From positions 49,622,513-49,686,512 of the forward strand of contig JAKTNV010000005.1 in the NCBI GenBank assembly GCA_022747635.1: a stretch of 64,000 bases of DNA, written 5' to 3'. Source of the stretch: Hetaerina americana (Eukaryota; Arthropoda; Insecta; Odonata; Calopterygidae). This document shows, piece after piece, positions 1 to 13,639 of the stretch. Position 1 is the first letter of the stretch, and each line of letters starts with the position of its first letter. The notes under the pieces were generated by a model. It ran no database searches, was not told the origin of the DNA, and saw nothing but the letters and a program-made list of their open reading frames with translations. The position numbers and the translations under genes were made by a program.

Positions 1-50
1 AAGAGAGGGTGGGGCAGGTGGAATCGAGTAGATCACGAGTACAAAAATAT

Positions 51-126
51 TTCCTTGACCGGGACTTGAACGACGGACCTTTCGACTTGCTGGGCCTCTG
101 CTCCGACCATTAAAGCTATCGAGGAA
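51..126 (-). repeat. tRNA-like relic (tRNA-derived SINE head or tRNA pseudogene)
   Basis: Read on the minus strand, this 76-base stretch has a tRNA-like layout. A box A-like segment (TAGCTTTAATGG) opens a D-arm with GCTT pairing GAGC. A box B match (GTTCAAGTCCC, plus-strand 61-71) follows, and the outer ends pair 6 of 7 positions as an acceptor stem. The anticodon stem and most of the T stem do not pair, so a working tRNA is unlikely. It could be the 5' head of a SINE or a decayed tRNA copy; no tail or target duplication was found. Confidence 0.45.
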
Positions 127-892
127 ACATAATTTACACTGAAATCTGCGAGGGAATTTATGCAACCAAGTGCCCCGATTCTTTGGTCAGGAGATGGCGT
201 TAGGAAGCTGTTTCACCCACCAAAGGAAAAATGGACGACATAAGAGGAAAGGATAGTATAAAATATAAATTAATTCTTTAATCACATTTTGTTCCATTTG
301 ATCTTAACCCAATCATGCCATTAATTGAAAGCATTACCATGACTTGGAAAAGGATTGAGCCGCTCCGGACCCTTTAGTAAGTTCACATAATATTCCGAAT
401 AACCGACGCAGGATAATTAGGAAATTTATTCTAAGGAATCTTGGGTGTTTGATCTTCTTTCCTTCTTAAAACGGGCTGCTTTCTTTAAAAAAAATACTAC
501 GTTCGAGATAATACTCTGCAGTGTACACTTACATTGATAACTGTCCTATGGTAATAGTGATTTTTAAATGGTATTTCGAAATGAAATTTCAAAGTTCCTC
601 CCAATTCTGATTTAAATGTTATACGTACGTAGTATTATAACATGCATTGATGTATGTAACATTTAAATGGCAAAAGAAACGTGAACCCGCCCCATAAAAC
701 GTTTAAAAATAAAACGATTCGCTTCAAACATATGTTATAGTTATTTAAAACTTTTGAACTGCACGGAATAGATTTTTTTGAAATAAATACCATTGTAGCG
801 GAACGAAGGAAACAAAAAAATTGTTTCACACCGGGGACAAATGAACGATTAAAAACCTGAGCATTGGAGGCATAAAAAGGGGCCAAGAATGT
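127..892. other. AT-rich noncoding spacer
   Basis: No recognisable gene or repeat. Short minus-strand reading frames here are low-complexity and have no family match I know. Confidence 0.5.
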
Positions 893-1045
893 TTGGGTGG
901 GAGGTGTACAGATAAGGAGCAAGGCGATGGTGATGAGGAATGGAACGGGAAAGTTTTGAGGGACGAAGGGGGTGAGAGAGAGAGGATAGGGGAATGGAGG
1001 AGAGTGAGGGGAGGAGGAGGAGGAGGGAGGAGAGGAATGAGGATT
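893..1045. repeat. Purine-rich tract (plus strand)
   Basis: The plus strand is almost all G and A, with GGA and GAG repeats densest at 963-1043. Such polypurine tracts can form triplex or G-rich structures. The proline/serine-rich reading frames opposite it are a product of the composition. Confidence 0.55.
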
Positions 1046-1640
1046 CCTTCACCTGATTTATGCCTCCCGCACTTCACCTGGTAACTCTCCTCAAACCCCA
1101 CGCCTCAGTCCCCCCAACGGAAACCTCTTCCCTGATTGGTCCAAGGAGCGCATCACCTGATTCCAAGCGCCACACCATTTGGATAAGAGTTGACTGCAAA
1201 CTCGCCTTCTTTTTCCGCCCGCATCCACCCCCTCTCCTCCCCCCAACGCAACCCCCTTTCCTCTCCCGATGCGACGACGCTTTCAACTCCTTTGCCGGTC
1301 AATTCGTTTCATACTCTCGCGGAGCGTCGGGCGACCGCGCTCTCCTCGTTTCAGTCACGGGTTTCCGTGAGGCGATTCCCATTCGGGGGAAACGGCACGA
1401 TACGCCGTTTGCGAGACCGAATTCCCCATGATTTCAGAAAATTAAGGGTAACTCCCGCGGGACGACGAGGAGCAATCTTTGAAACGATCTTCACCACCTT
1501 TGCCACCAACGATTCGAAGACTTCCATCTCGATTGGGTGTGGTGGAAGTCATGTCATGATCACCCACAGGCTTTTGGAAACATTCGGATACCGAACTGAT
1601 TTTCAACATACTCTCTACCTTGAGTTTTCAATTTGAATCG
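1046..1640. other. GC/CpG-rich patch without a recognised gene
   Basis: This patch is richer in C and CpG than its flanks, and the bias keeps overlapping frames open on both strands. The translations show no family motif. It could be a regulatory island or an untranslated exon; nothing decides between these. Confidence 0.3.
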
Positions 1641-4600
1641 GTTTTAATCCAAATCTATTGGTTCTGAACTGAAGCAATCCACAGCTATTTGAAAGTCCGT
1701 GAGAAATAATATCGAAACCATGACATTAGTCATTTAGAATTAATTTCTTAATATTATATCCTTTTTTATGATTCATACACTCACAATTAGTTTCCCTCCT
1801 AAGGCATTAAAGTATGGCCAAAAAAATATGGCTAATATTTTTTTTGGTCACAACTGGATAACACGTTCCTTCTTACTCTGGAATGATGATTATATGGATT
1901 AACATTTCATTGCTCGTAAGCATTCATTAGGTCGTGTTTTTGCAGTTAATGTTTTAAAGATCAATCCCCTCTATAGGGTACCTAATACCTGTCTTCAGTT
2001 AATTAAATATTATTCCCCAAATGTTTACTATTATTTATATTTAAAGTTGCATGGAGACTTCAATTTTACGCTTCTTCAGCCCGCCGAGTGATTCTTGAGA
2101 ACATTAAATGTCACTGTTCCATGCATAGAACCAGCTGAAGGTTTCCATGGAATTCAACAAGTGAAACTATCACTACTGTCAGAAATTAGGTATAAATACA
2201 TTGGAAAATATTTGATAGGTATAGCTATTGATCGTTCTCAGAATTATGAACTGCTGTAACTAGCTCTGTGACAAAAATAGCAATCAATAGCAGAGTAATT
2301 ACTTATTTTACCTCCACTGTTGTTCTTAGTTTGTCAAAATATTGCTAGCTAAATAAATTTGCACCATATAGTTTTAAAACGGGATCTTTTACGTAGATAC
2401 GTTTTTGGAACGGTTACGTTGTGTTGCAGTAATTTTCAGAACATAGTTCTGCTTTTGTTTGAATGCCACCACAAAAGAGAGACCATTGAAATTGAACAAA
2501 TGTATGGCATTATATGATTTAAGTTTCGAGCCATCTACTTAGTCAGTTTAATTCTCATGTACCTGATTGACTAAGTGCTCTCATTCAACGGGAGTCTTCC
2601 TTAAAAAACATTAAATGTGTCAAATGAGATGAAATATGCAATCGCATACTTAAAATATTAAATTGATTGGAACTACCGAAATTCAAGTAATACCAGTAAA
2701 TGTACGAAATAATCAACAATAGTAATCTGCGATTTCAGAAATAATCCTCTCAGGTTTTAAATAATGAGAATTTTGAGAAACAAGAATGGTAAAACAACTA
2801 GCTCAACAAAAGAGCCTTCGCGATCAGCAGTGAAATGAAGACGATTAATTTTCATGTTAAGAAACAGCTAGGTGCCCATTTGAAATCGCCTTCACGGCCG
2901 AGGAAATTTTGTAGGGCTAGCCATCATTGCTGTGGATAGAGGACGTTGAGAATGTGGGCCGATTAAGATGGAGCTACATCCTAAGCTCTCTATCCCAAAA
3001 TTTCCTTTTACGTTTTCAGGCGTTTTTTGGAGACGGCCGGAGGAAATTAATAGTCTTAGTGGTCGCCGTGACTGGAATCAGAACCTATTCATCGAACTTT
3101 CGAATCTCGCAGAGTTCAACGGGCCACCAACCGGCCGCTTTAACTGGTGACGACCGTTGCCACTGAAAACGGCCGACCTCTTCCTTGCTAGAGATTTTTC
3201 CATCGCCCAGGAAGTCACTCCAGAACTAGAAGGCTTTATTCCTCGCGAAGAGAAGTTGCCGTTTCAACGGAAAAACATTCCTACTTCTCCACATTAAAGG
3301 CTTCATTGAAACGTGTTCCGATGTATTGCACACACGCTCATGCTTGGCTCATTTCTATCTCTTACGAGAGTTAGACGAATACCTATGAATAGTAACTGAG
3401 GCAATTCGAAATTCAGTTTTGCATCAGAATACTTTAGAGCTAATTATGCTTGACAAAAAGTGTAGAGTGATGAATTTGTTTGATAGATTGTTACCCTCCC
3501 GAACGCCTATTTCATCAGAAATACTGAAATAGGAAGTAAAACTAGATTAAATACTTAGGCGTTGCCCTTACAATCTCTCCTGTGTAAAAAATACATGTGG
3601 AATATTTGGATAAACTAACAAAAATTAGGATTTATTAGAGGAGTATTGGCGAAATGTAGCGAGAAGGTTAAAGAGTAGAACTTTCTTTCACTATTTGGGC
3701 CTCATTTTGATAAGATTTCAAGTATTATGGCATTCTCATGAATTCGGATTGAATGCCGAAAGATCGCGTGCAGCGTAGAGGAGGTAGAATGTTAAAACGT
3801 TGTCATGGCAAATTTAGTGTCATATCAAGATTATTAGAGGAACTAGATTGAGAATCACTAACGGGGTGAAACTTTAATCAAAATTTAAATCTCTTGCACA
3901 ATTTGGAGCACGTCTCTTCATAAATGAAGTCGAAAATCCATAATAAATATCATCGTTCTGCGAGATCATGACAATGAGATTAATGATATCAAATTCAAAA
4001 CTGTCAGATTTAAGATGTCATTTCGCCCACGAGCAATAAGAGATTAACAGCAATGTAAGCAACAGCTTACACTGACAACTGTAAGTGACAGCGTGGTGGA
4101 GGAAAAGTATTTTTCATTCTATGTAGCCTAGTACGTGTATGCACTAATTAAGTCACCTAACCACTGCTTGTTGTCCTTATTGTTAGTTATCTCTCCTTAT
4201 GCGTAGCAAAGTATGTATCACTTAGCTTCCTTAACGCATGCGCCTGTGATTATCATGATCTGCACTATTTGAATAATTTTACATATATATGAAAACTAAT
4301 TATTAAGAATAACTCAGTTTTCAAGGTTTGCAAGATACCATGTGGAAGTAGATCAAAGCTGCGGGATTTGTGCATTATTTGTAAGAGGAAAAGACTATGA
4401 TTTCGTGGAATCTTCCACTAACATTAAAACTATTTTTAAATTAATATAAATATTATTTTTCATAATTTTTAAAATATTTCGTCTTATGAATAATTTTACA
4501 CCGAAGGACTTTAAAAAAATAATTGTTTAATCATCTGCAAAACACAAAACTAAAGTTCTGATTTATTTCACGCACGAAGTGAGTCGAAAATAACTAAAAA

Positions 4601-5797
4601 AAGAATATGAGCAGAATTGAGGGAAATATTACGAATAGCCAAGTTTTTGTAGTTAGTTCTTCTTCTTCCATGCTCTGCTACAAACGACATAATCTGTGTC
4701 GTACTTTTGGTCTAAGTACACGTGCATTCAACGAATGCAACAATTCGGAATGCAGTCATTCTATTCAAGTGACATGAGCGAGTAAATGAATTATTTTGAA
4801 GACGGAAGACAAAGATACTTAAATAAAAAGTTTTTTTGAACACTGTAATTTCCGAAAAAAAATTTTGGAGAACACTATCGCTTTCGACAAACAACGTCAT
4901 AACCAATGAAGACGCTGTTAAAATGGTAAGCATCATCCTCTCTCATCTCGGAGAAATATGTTCCACAGGAGGACATTTAGCCATGAATTGGGAAGTGGAG
5001 AGTGACTATATGGATGAGTCATTGTGTATGGTGTGAAGTTAGGTATATTCCAGTGGCCAATAATATGTCTCCATCAGGATTTCTAGGCACGTAATATTGA
5101 AAGACGCAATTTGATATAGTCGGTCATGAACTGTTTATCGACAACTGTGCATTCAGGGTTATAACGGAAGCTTCCAAAGTGTGCCAGGATATCAAATTTT
5201 AATCTCCCCAAATATTTTCTAGAGCTTAGCACATGTGCTTAGCTTCCAAACATATTTTTCAAAGATTATGACAGTATTCATCGAAACCAATCGTGTTATG
5301 AAACGATGGCTTTATTGTGTAGTAATCCAATGCATAGAAAAGTAAATTGTTTGATAAAAATACCGATACATAATTTGTGATGTCATTATACCATCAAGAG
5401 ACGGTCTCCTCAGTACACACATTGAAACTAAAGAAACTTCGCGCATGCATCAATCCGCCTGAAAAGTGCAGTAAAGAACAGTACATAACTCAACATCCAT
5501 TTGCCCATTTCATGACTTATCGCAGCCAGGACTTTTCTAAAATTACATCATTTTTTCAACGGCACTAGTGGGAGTGGACAGTATAAACCTACAAGAACCC
5601 CGTCAATAAACCTACCCTAACCCAATTATGAAACCTTCCCTAACCCTGTAGACTGCTGTATAAGTGGGAATGGAATAACTTATTTACGAGTATAGTGTAA
5701 ACGATGGACCATTTCTAATTGGTGACCTGTATTCCGTTTCTTAATTTCCGACTTGATGGAACAGGAACATGGTGAGTGCATATAATAATTGAAATTA
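1641..5797. other. AT-rich noncoding DNA
   Basis: About 4 kb with no recognisable coding region, RNA gene or repeat. A GC-richer spot at 2895-3260 gives short overlapping frames that I could not assign. Confidence 0.45.
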
Positions 5798-5861
5798 TAG
5801 TAGTTTTTAAGGGAAGCGACCGACAGCTCAGGTCATTTGTGCCATTAGGTATGGGTAGGTT
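5798..5861 (-). repeat. SINE 3'-end fragment
   Basis: This piece matches the 3' body of the SINE at 30204-30516. Both contain a TAG-rich tail followed by GCGACCGACAGCT and then a CATTTGYGCCAT block in the same order and spacing. The tRNA-like head is absent, so this is a 5'-truncated copy read on the minus strand. Two copies sharing the block shows it is a dispersed family. Confidence 0.6.
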
Positions 5862-8544
5862 GATTAGTAGAGGTGGATTTATCAGATAATGGAATGCATA
5901 CAATAATACTAAAAAGAAGTGAATGGGTTATCACTTGAAAGAGTGAAAATTGCATATTTTCTTCAAAATTAAACGATTTTAATTGGTTCAGCCATTCCTT
6001 CTTCCTGTAGGAGAATTTCAGTTAATACAGCGCTGGGTGGCCGATCGGAGGAACGGGGTTAGATTCTCGGTGACACTCTGTGAACCTACAGTTTCACCCA
6101 AGTTATGAGATTTTCCTTATCCCAGCAAAGAACAGACAGCATAGGGAAAGAAACTGCAGCCTCCCATCATTCCCTGATGCGTGAATTTGACAAATGTGAC
6201 AAAATACTGGACTTAGTATTAGGTGAACTCTACTGTCACCTGTTAAACCAACCTTCTGGTTTATTTCTCTGATTTTATTCGTCCTCATATTGTCCAGGAT
6301 GCCCTTATTACACGTACAATAGTGGACGAACGAATCCCTTTTTCCAATGCGATCGAGTAATTATTTCTATAGAATAAAATATAGAATCAATACAGACTTC
6401 TTCATGAAGAGAAACTATAAACTGCCGCAAGTTTGTAAGGATAGGTTCTGGTTTTAAAAAAGAGATGTGTGTTATTCGCTTTCACAAGTTTTTCCTCAAT
6501 CTCCACGTAAATACACCTCCACTTACGGCGGAATTAAATACGTGTGCGGTTGTCCTTGCCCTTATTGAGGTAAAGGGGTGAGAGCAATCAAGAGAAATCG
6601 CATGGGCATTCGGATGTGTAAATTTATCTTTCCTCTTGGAAAAAGGTTACAAAGACTCATTTCACACGTTGGTGGATATTTAAAAATTCGTTAATCGAAT
6701 TCGCCAATTAGATACTCCAAAAGGGTGTTCTTCCTCAAATACTACTTCCGAGAAGCGATCACAACACTTGGGAAACGCGATGGCACTCTCCGATTGGGAG
6801 GGGGGGGGAGAGGGGGATGGGAGCCAGGCGCGAGATCTCACGTAGAGTGACTTGTATAATATTTCATTCTTCTTCAACGTCCGTGGCGCCGGGTTCACTT
6901 CGAATTTCACGCTCGCGGGCTCGGGCATAAGCCGAAGTCCGAAATTTCTCCATCCCAACACCTCGCATTCCCCCTCCTCCTGACCCCCGGGCCCTGAGAC
7001 GACCCCTTCCAACCCACCTCCTAAAACCTCCATCTCCACGAAAACTTTTCCTGGCGCCATCACCATCACCTCCCGATCGGGACGCCGCAATCGGCGACCT
7101 GAGTAAGCACCGGGGAATAAGGTGGTGCCTCGTGGCTCTGTTCCCTCCTTCTTCGTCTTTTTGGTTGACAGATTGACCGGGTAGGGGGGAGGGGAGATTG
7201 CTTGGGGGAAGGGGAGGAGAGGGAAAAGCAGAGAGAGAATGGAGAATGGAAGATGGTCGGGCGGGTGAGTGAGGCGAGCCGAAGATGAGGAAAGGTGGCT
7301 GGCTAAGGGGTTTGGGGGAGAAGGGTGAATTTTTTCGAGTGGAAGAGTAAGGAACAAGAAGGGAAGACGAGCGTTTGTCTATGGGGGAGGGGGGTGGTGT
7401 TCGGAATTCTGAAGGAGAGTTGGTGTACTTATGCGAATCGCTCCAGCGTGACTATAACGAACTAAAATATTTTTTCGAAGTCCCCCATTTCTCTTTCTTC
7501 AACCTTATATTTGTCTCTCCCGAGTGCATTCCCCATCCCGCTCGTCCCAAGCAAATTGAGTGCATAATTCACCCTCGAGACTTAGCGTAAAGTTCGAGCA
7601 CCGCTTTCAAACATTACCAAGTTTCTTTATTTATATTGATTTTTTCGACTTTACTTAGAAGAGAAAATGACTCTACTGCATGAATTCATGAGGCATTAAA
7701 GAAAATCTACGTATATGAAGCGGTGATGTAAAAATAAAATGGGTTAGGAGGATGTCTAAAGAGGAATGACGACAGAGAATTCTATCACGCTAATGATGTC
7801 TCACTCTTGGAAGTATCAGCAATGTTATAGAATATCACAATGAAAGGATTAATTTTAATTTTTAATGAAATAAAAATTAATATTTTACAATTATAACTTT
7901 GTATATTTTAACTAGTCTTATTTGAAATAAAGACTTATAAACAATCAATTGCATCTTTAAAATAAAGTTTTAATGAACATTTAGCTTTTTATCAAATATA
8001 TTTGCTCTTAAGAATTTTTGCGTAACATTCCCTCCATAAATTCATGTTAATGGTGAAAATAAAGCAAGAAATCACTTGGATGGGATAGGTATATTTAAAA
8101 TTAAAGAAAATTATAGAAGTATTTTTCACAATATATCAACAACAAATGATAAATTTGTTTATTATTGTTTTTAATACCATTTTTCATAGTCGATGATTTA
8201 ATATTTTTTTCTAAATGTGCAGTTATTCGAATCGCAGTGGAAATAATTAGAGCCGGCTTCTCTAAGTCAAGGAATGGTGAACCAAGTTCTTGCGTTTTCT
8301 TAAAATATGAGGAGTGAGTACGCTCGCAGCCGGCCATCGTTTCATCTTCTCATCCCAAAAAAAGTCTCTCTTGGCGGTTAAGGGTTGCAACAAACGCAGA
8401 TTGGGTGAAGATCCTGAACCACCAACGGCGCGAGAAGCTCCTCAATTAAGTCTGAATGCCGACGTGCGCATCCATTCCACGGGATTACTTCGCCGTTGAG
8501 GAAAAAAGAGGTCTTTAACGTGGGGAACCTTTTTGAGACTTTAT
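5862..8544. other. Noncoding spacer with GC-rich and G-rich patches
   Basis: There is a CpG-rich block at about 6880-7160 and a purine-rich block at 7170-7400. A long minus-strand frame (6680-7357) is proline/serine-rich with no known motif, and composition explains it. The remainder is AT-rich with nothing recognisable. Confidence 0.4.
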
Positions 8545-8612
8545 GTAGCGTTGGAAGCTGCGCAGCGGTTTTCTTGCGCGGAATTCCTCGGTTCAATCCC
8601 CCGGACCGTGAA
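8545..8612 (+). repeat. tRNA-like sequence (possible SINE head)
   Basis: A good box B match (GGTTCAATCCC, 8590-8600) lies downstream of a tRNA-like GCTGCGCAGCGG segment near 8558-8569. The spacing fits a tRNA-derived SINE promoter. I see no complete cloverleaf and no target duplication, so the assignment is tentative. Confidence 0.3.
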
Positions 8613-8975
8613 AGGCTTGAAGTATATAGTGCTGGTTGGCTCGGCGTCGAGAAATAGGAGAGGAAGAGATTTAGCGGAGGAGTCTTTTATTTTCCGAGCG
8701 CGAGCTGCTTGAATATGACTCTCTCTCCCCCTCCTCCCCCACGGTCAGGTGAGTAGGGGCGAAACGGCGGCGGACAGGTAAGATGAAGGTGCGGGGGGGG
8801 GGGAGATGTAGGAACGGGCGAATGGAGTAGAACAGAGGGGTTGGAGAAAGGCGGAGAAAGGATAGGAAGCCAATAGAACAGAAAAGAATGAAGTTCGGTA
8901 CCCCGCGGGAAAAACAAAGTCTAAAATATAAAAATATGCACATTTTTTTGCAGTACGAGCAGTCTCCCGGCTTAA
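8613..8975. other. Noncoding, G-rich with a long G run
   Basis: Contains an uninterrupted G run near 8793-8804 and a generally purine-rich plus strand. No gene recognised. Confidence 0.4.
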
Positions 8976-9265
8976 GTTAGATTATTAATAGATGCGGACA
9001 CCACATACCACTGTACTCGTACTAACATGGCGCAAAAACCTTGAACCCCATACTGCATATCACAATAACCATCTTTTAGCTCTGTATACTTTCCATCTAC
9101 CTTGATTGCATCCAATATTTCCATTCTTTTCCTACCTCTACCTTGCTTTCCCAGCATTATCTCACCGTTTTCAGCAGCCCATATTCTGATACCGAAGTAT
9201 CTCGTACGTCCACTTGTCCTGCCCCTTTCAAACTTCTCCGACAGCCTTCTCTTTTCCCCTACCAT
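8976..9265 (-). pseudogene. LINE reverse transcriptase C-terminal fragment
   Basis: The minus-strand translation contains GRGRKRMEILDAIKVDGKY followed by TELKD. This resembles the block at the extreme C-terminus of many insect non-LTR retrotransposon polyproteins, where a basic GRGRKR stretch precedes an ILD-K-DG-Y-ELK helix. Only this tail is present; no reverse transcriptase core (FADD box) or endonuclease domain lies nearby, so it is a decayed scrap. It may be from the same LINE family as the endonuclease fragment at 16143-16480, but the two cover different parts of the polyprotein and cannot be compared here. I recognise the motif, not a named family. Confidence 0.55.
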
Positions 9266-11251
9266 GCCCAAATCTTCATTATCTAGATAAGAATGGGCAG
9301 GAAAGACTGCAGTTCATAAATAATATTATATTAATTCTTGAATTATACAAGTGCTTCAAATAGTAAGGAGTATAAAAAAACGAATATTTCAAATACCAGA
9401 GCATATTGGTGTCAAACTCATAAATAATATTACATCGCCAGCTCATTAATATTTAATGGATACAGGTCTACACAGGTGATCACACCCGTTAAAAGGACGT
9501 TGACCGTTCGTTCAATATCCAAGGTATTTGTTCTCACCAACCCATTTTCGCGAATATCGGTCGAAGTCTATAATTGGTCTTTACAATAATCCTACTATGT
9601 CATAATAATAATCCATGCTTAAAATATTCATAGTTAAACGCCATAAAGTTTCTGAAATAAAATGATAATCTATAAAACTTATCACAAAACATGCATCAGA
9701 AAATTGAGGGTGTACATTATAATATTAATGATATGTCCCCACGAGTTATTAATTTCCTGTTGCCCTATCTGCTCGCGTACCCTCAGTCTACGCTTGCATT
9801 AAACCGTTCGCGTCGATAATTTAATTAGAGGTATCATCATTCGCGCGGAATTGTAGCCAGTCGCTCTTTGAATGCATTTAGTGCACAATTTTCTTCTGTT
9901 TGGAATGCCATTTCAGATTTTATAGGCTCGAATGAAAAAGGACTTCAGGTACAGGTATGAAGTGTGAAGTGGTTGACTCGGTTGAAGATGACGCCCAAAG
10001 TTGTGAGGCGTTCCACTTTTCATTAAAAGGGACAAGAAAAAGTAGAATGGGACAGACCCACGACTGCTGATTTAAAATCTGAGTGACTCCTGTGGGCCCC
10101 CTCAGATTCACTCAAGCCTGAAAAACATTTTATTTCGGATGCCAGATCTCCCTGGGAAAGCACACGTAGCAAAGGGAATATTTCTGAAACCAAAGGGCTC
10201 AGTAATAGGCAAGCTTTATCCCAACCAGCCTTCGGGATCTGTAATCTTACTTGTTAAAGGAAGAAGGTAACGTTAAGGATCTGTTTCGGAAGATAAATGG
10301 AAAAAAAGATGGAAAGAAAAACGAAGAGCGTCGGCGTAGGTTCGGCGGTGGAATGACGCGCACTGGAGAATATTCAAGCGTATGAGTGGTCGGTGAACTT
10401 AAGCATTATCGGGGCGAAGCTGAGGCAAAACGCCAATGGAATGCAACCCTGAGATTATTTTTCTGCAACTTACTGCTCTTTTATCTTCCCTGCTAGTCTC
10501 TTCTTCCTCTCATCTCTCGCATAACTTCGCTTGACTACTTTTGCTTGCACTTATTCCATCCTCGATTTTCCTCAAATTTCAACTCTTCCTCTTCATTGCA
10601 AGAAAAGTAGACTTTCCCAACTTGAGTGGTATGGTTCTCCATGCATGGAACTACAGTGGAGGATGCTACGTAAATACCGTTACTTATCGGTGCTCAGTCA
10701 AAAATGCAAATATTCCGTTTTGCGATAAGTTAAGCCAATATTTGCTTTTGGTAATCAATTACGCGGAAAATGCGTATATGAGGGTAGGTTGGATTTTTTT
10801 GCTGAAGATAAAGAGCCCGTATATTGAGAAAGGTTGGGAACTCCACTGATCAATTACGTCAGCTTTCGCTAAGCACTGTATGATAGTTATATACTCATCA
10901 TTAGTCGATAAACAATTAGCAAAATTAATAAATACCTATATTGCTATACTGCACTGCGGAGGTGAAGAATGCAAGAGGAAGGGGTGGGAAATAAATATGA
11001 TAAATAAGTGGTTCAAGTAATAAAGCAAACGAAATTTAATTATGTCAAATTTACTTTCTCACTATTTTAGAGCATAATGCAACAACTCAATGCTACAGGT
11101 ATTACTGCAATGCTTAATGCTATGCAATGCAATTTAGCGAACAGTGTGGCGTTTAGTGGTACGAATTAGATGTGATTAATGTCACAATGCATATAAAATT
11201 AGTTCAAAATATTTACCTTCATGTTAGGATTTTTCCTGGAAAGACCTTAGT
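9266..11251. other. AT-rich noncoding DNA
   Basis: No recognisable gene, RNA or mobile element. Short frames near 10531-10849 overlap each other on one strand and show no family motif. Confidence 0.45.
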
Positions 11252-11403
11252 TAACTTTGTCAGTTCCAATGATTTTTATGTTAAATTCGACCGCTTTCGT
11301 CGAAAGGTCGACATCACTGGAGATGATGATGAGAAGGATAATGTCGACTATTCGACGAAAGCGGTCCATTTTAACATAAAAATCATTGGAACTTACAAAG
11401 TTA
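11252..11403. repeat. Inverted repeat, 53-bp arms
   Basis: The left arm (11252-11304) and right arm (11351-11403) are reverse complements at 50 of 53 positions, with a 46-base spacer. The spacer holds a nested 8-bp inverted repeat, GTCGACAT at 11308-11315 against ATGTCGAC at 11341-11348. The inner arm ends read CGACGAAAGCGGTC. No transposase is present, so it could be a MITE-like element or an inverted terminus of a retroelement. Confidence 0.8.
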
Positions 11404-13639
11404 CTATTATTCACTTTTCATAATGAAGCTCTATCAAGTTGCGACGAAAACGACAGGCCTTCATAGATTATAGGAAGAAACGCATTAAAACATGCCGATA
11501 TATGTTCATATAATGAGTTCCATTAACGCTAACAAACACGACAAAAAGCAACACTCATAAGTGATTCAATTTTTAATTGCAATTAAGGCATGCTTTGGTA
11601 TTACTTAACCCGTTCGGGAATTGCATTGTGACTACATAATCGCCTCTGCATTGAAAAATATGAGATAGAGGCTCTTCCATTCTACATACAATACCGAAGA
11701 ACGCTGGGAAATCATTTGAAATCGTTTTCTGAAAACTATGATAACAATTTATAAAAGGCCTTTTCCAAAAATTTTCATGTAGCATCCATGAAAGTCTTTT
11801 GGAAAATGCAATTCCTTACTTGCTTGTGACACAGGTAAATACGTAAATACGTCACATGATACAAATGGAGCATGAATTTCATTTGCAGGGCAATATTTTC
11901 AGCCGCGCATTATTAACACTGTAACGGTCCTACAAAAACTTTTAATTTAATTGGAATCTATTTTGAGAACTTGGCAGTCCAGAAGCGTTCATAATGTCTC
12001 TTCTGTACTGACTTCAGAGATGAAGAAAATCAAAACACAGCCAAATCAATTTTTTACAATGAGTTGAAGAGCAACTTGTATTATATGAATAAATCATATT
12101 TTATAGGTATCCTGCAATGTACTTCAATTGGTCAAGCCAGGATAAAAGGAGTAAACGAATAATTAAATCAGCATTTACGTAGAAAATTAATTTTAAAAGG
12201 ATATTTCAAAGTTCTCATCTGTTCCGCTATGCTGTGTTATAAAGGTTTATTTCATTACATCGTATTTCGTACATTATCGAGCTGGATCATTTCGAATAGA
12301 GTACGCTTGGAATCTGTTATCCGTTTTGATGCACATTCAGGTTTGTAATGCTACATTTTTTCAAAAACTACTGTCCAAATAAGTGCATAAAAATCTAATT
12401 ATTTCATCCATTTCGATTTTAGTGCTCGTAAAATTTCTATTGATCATGTTTCCTTTACTACGATCCATTCTAACTGAAAAATCTATGCGTAGTCTAAAAT
12501 ATTATAATTAAATAGGGATAGAAGTGATAGTACGTGGGGGGGGGAGAAATAAGAGATTATGCGGACAAACGAATTCACTACCAAAGCACAGAAAAATCAT
12601 CCGGCAAACATTAGGGTGTACCGCGTGCAGGGGCTTGCTTGAATATTGATGATTTCTAAATTCACGTGGAAAATAGTGATGAAAAATTTTGTATCTAACT
12701 CGAGAAAGGAAGTTTAAAGACCCAGAATAATAATGCAGGGATACTACATTTTCTTACTTGCGAACAAGAGCATGACAGGAATTTACCGAGGTGAGGTCGA
12801 AAGGATAGAGAATGGACTAGAAGGACGCGCAGGTGTAACAGTAGGGAGCGAACGGAACCTAATACATCTGTCCTGACTATAATATTGTACTCTGATATTC
12901 AGGATAATTGATTTGAAATCTCATTTTGGGGTTAGAACAAAAAACTTTGTATATTTCACGAAAAATGTTGTACAGTACGACATTTATGAAATGGAACCGG
13001 TCATGAAATCTAAAAAATATATTTTTTTCAATCCTATTAAAACGAGTTAGCCATGTTGTAAATTCTGTCGATAAAAGAAAGTGCGGTGAATGCCAAACCA
13101 TCAGAAATGATGACCGAGACAGGGATACGTGTTGGCATGGGAATCAAACGAGGAGAAGTTGGTGCAAATAGATTTCGGTGACCCGAGGCGGAAGTTGGAA
13201 GGAACGAGGACGGAGTTGGGGTGGTAGATGAGGGAGGAGGAGAGAGCGAAGGAGGGAGGTCGCTTTCAAGTGAACCACGGAGCGGGAGGGGAACAGGGCA
13301 GAGGAACGTGTCCTGCGCCACCGAGGCCATGGACCTTTTAAAAGGTAGACAGAGCTTCACAACCTTTCCGATAGGCCCCTTGGGAAAATGAAACTCGTCG
13401 ATCGAAGAGGATAAAATAAATGAGAATGTCGTCACAGTAATAAGACAGTTATCAGGTTGCTTTAATTGTTGAGGGGAAAGTACAACTCATATTGCGTAAA
13501 TAAGGCTACTTCACACGATATTAAAAATCTAACCCTTAAACTAACCATTATGGCATGGGTATTTAAACATCAACTATTAGAATAATTAGTGATTATCAGC
13601 ATTACGGATCATTTCTTTTCGGTCGTTCAAATCGTTATA
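11404..13639. other. AT-rich noncoding DNA
   Basis: Nothing recognisable apart from a GC- and purine-richer block at about 13100-13330, whose minus-strand frame is low-complexity. Confidence 0.45.

Noticed and set aside
5610..5648. CCTACCCTAACCC and CCCTAACCCTG, resembling insect CCTAA telomere repeats
   Set aside because: Only two or three loose matches with non-repeat sequence between them; not a telomeric array.
6020..6075. tRNA-like GGTGGCCGATC with GGGTTAGATTCTC
   Set aside because: The box B match has a key C changed to A, and no arms pair convincingly.
6680..7357. 225-codon minus-strand open frame
   Set aside because: Proline/serine-rich, follows local GC and purine bias, no family motif; treated as compositional.
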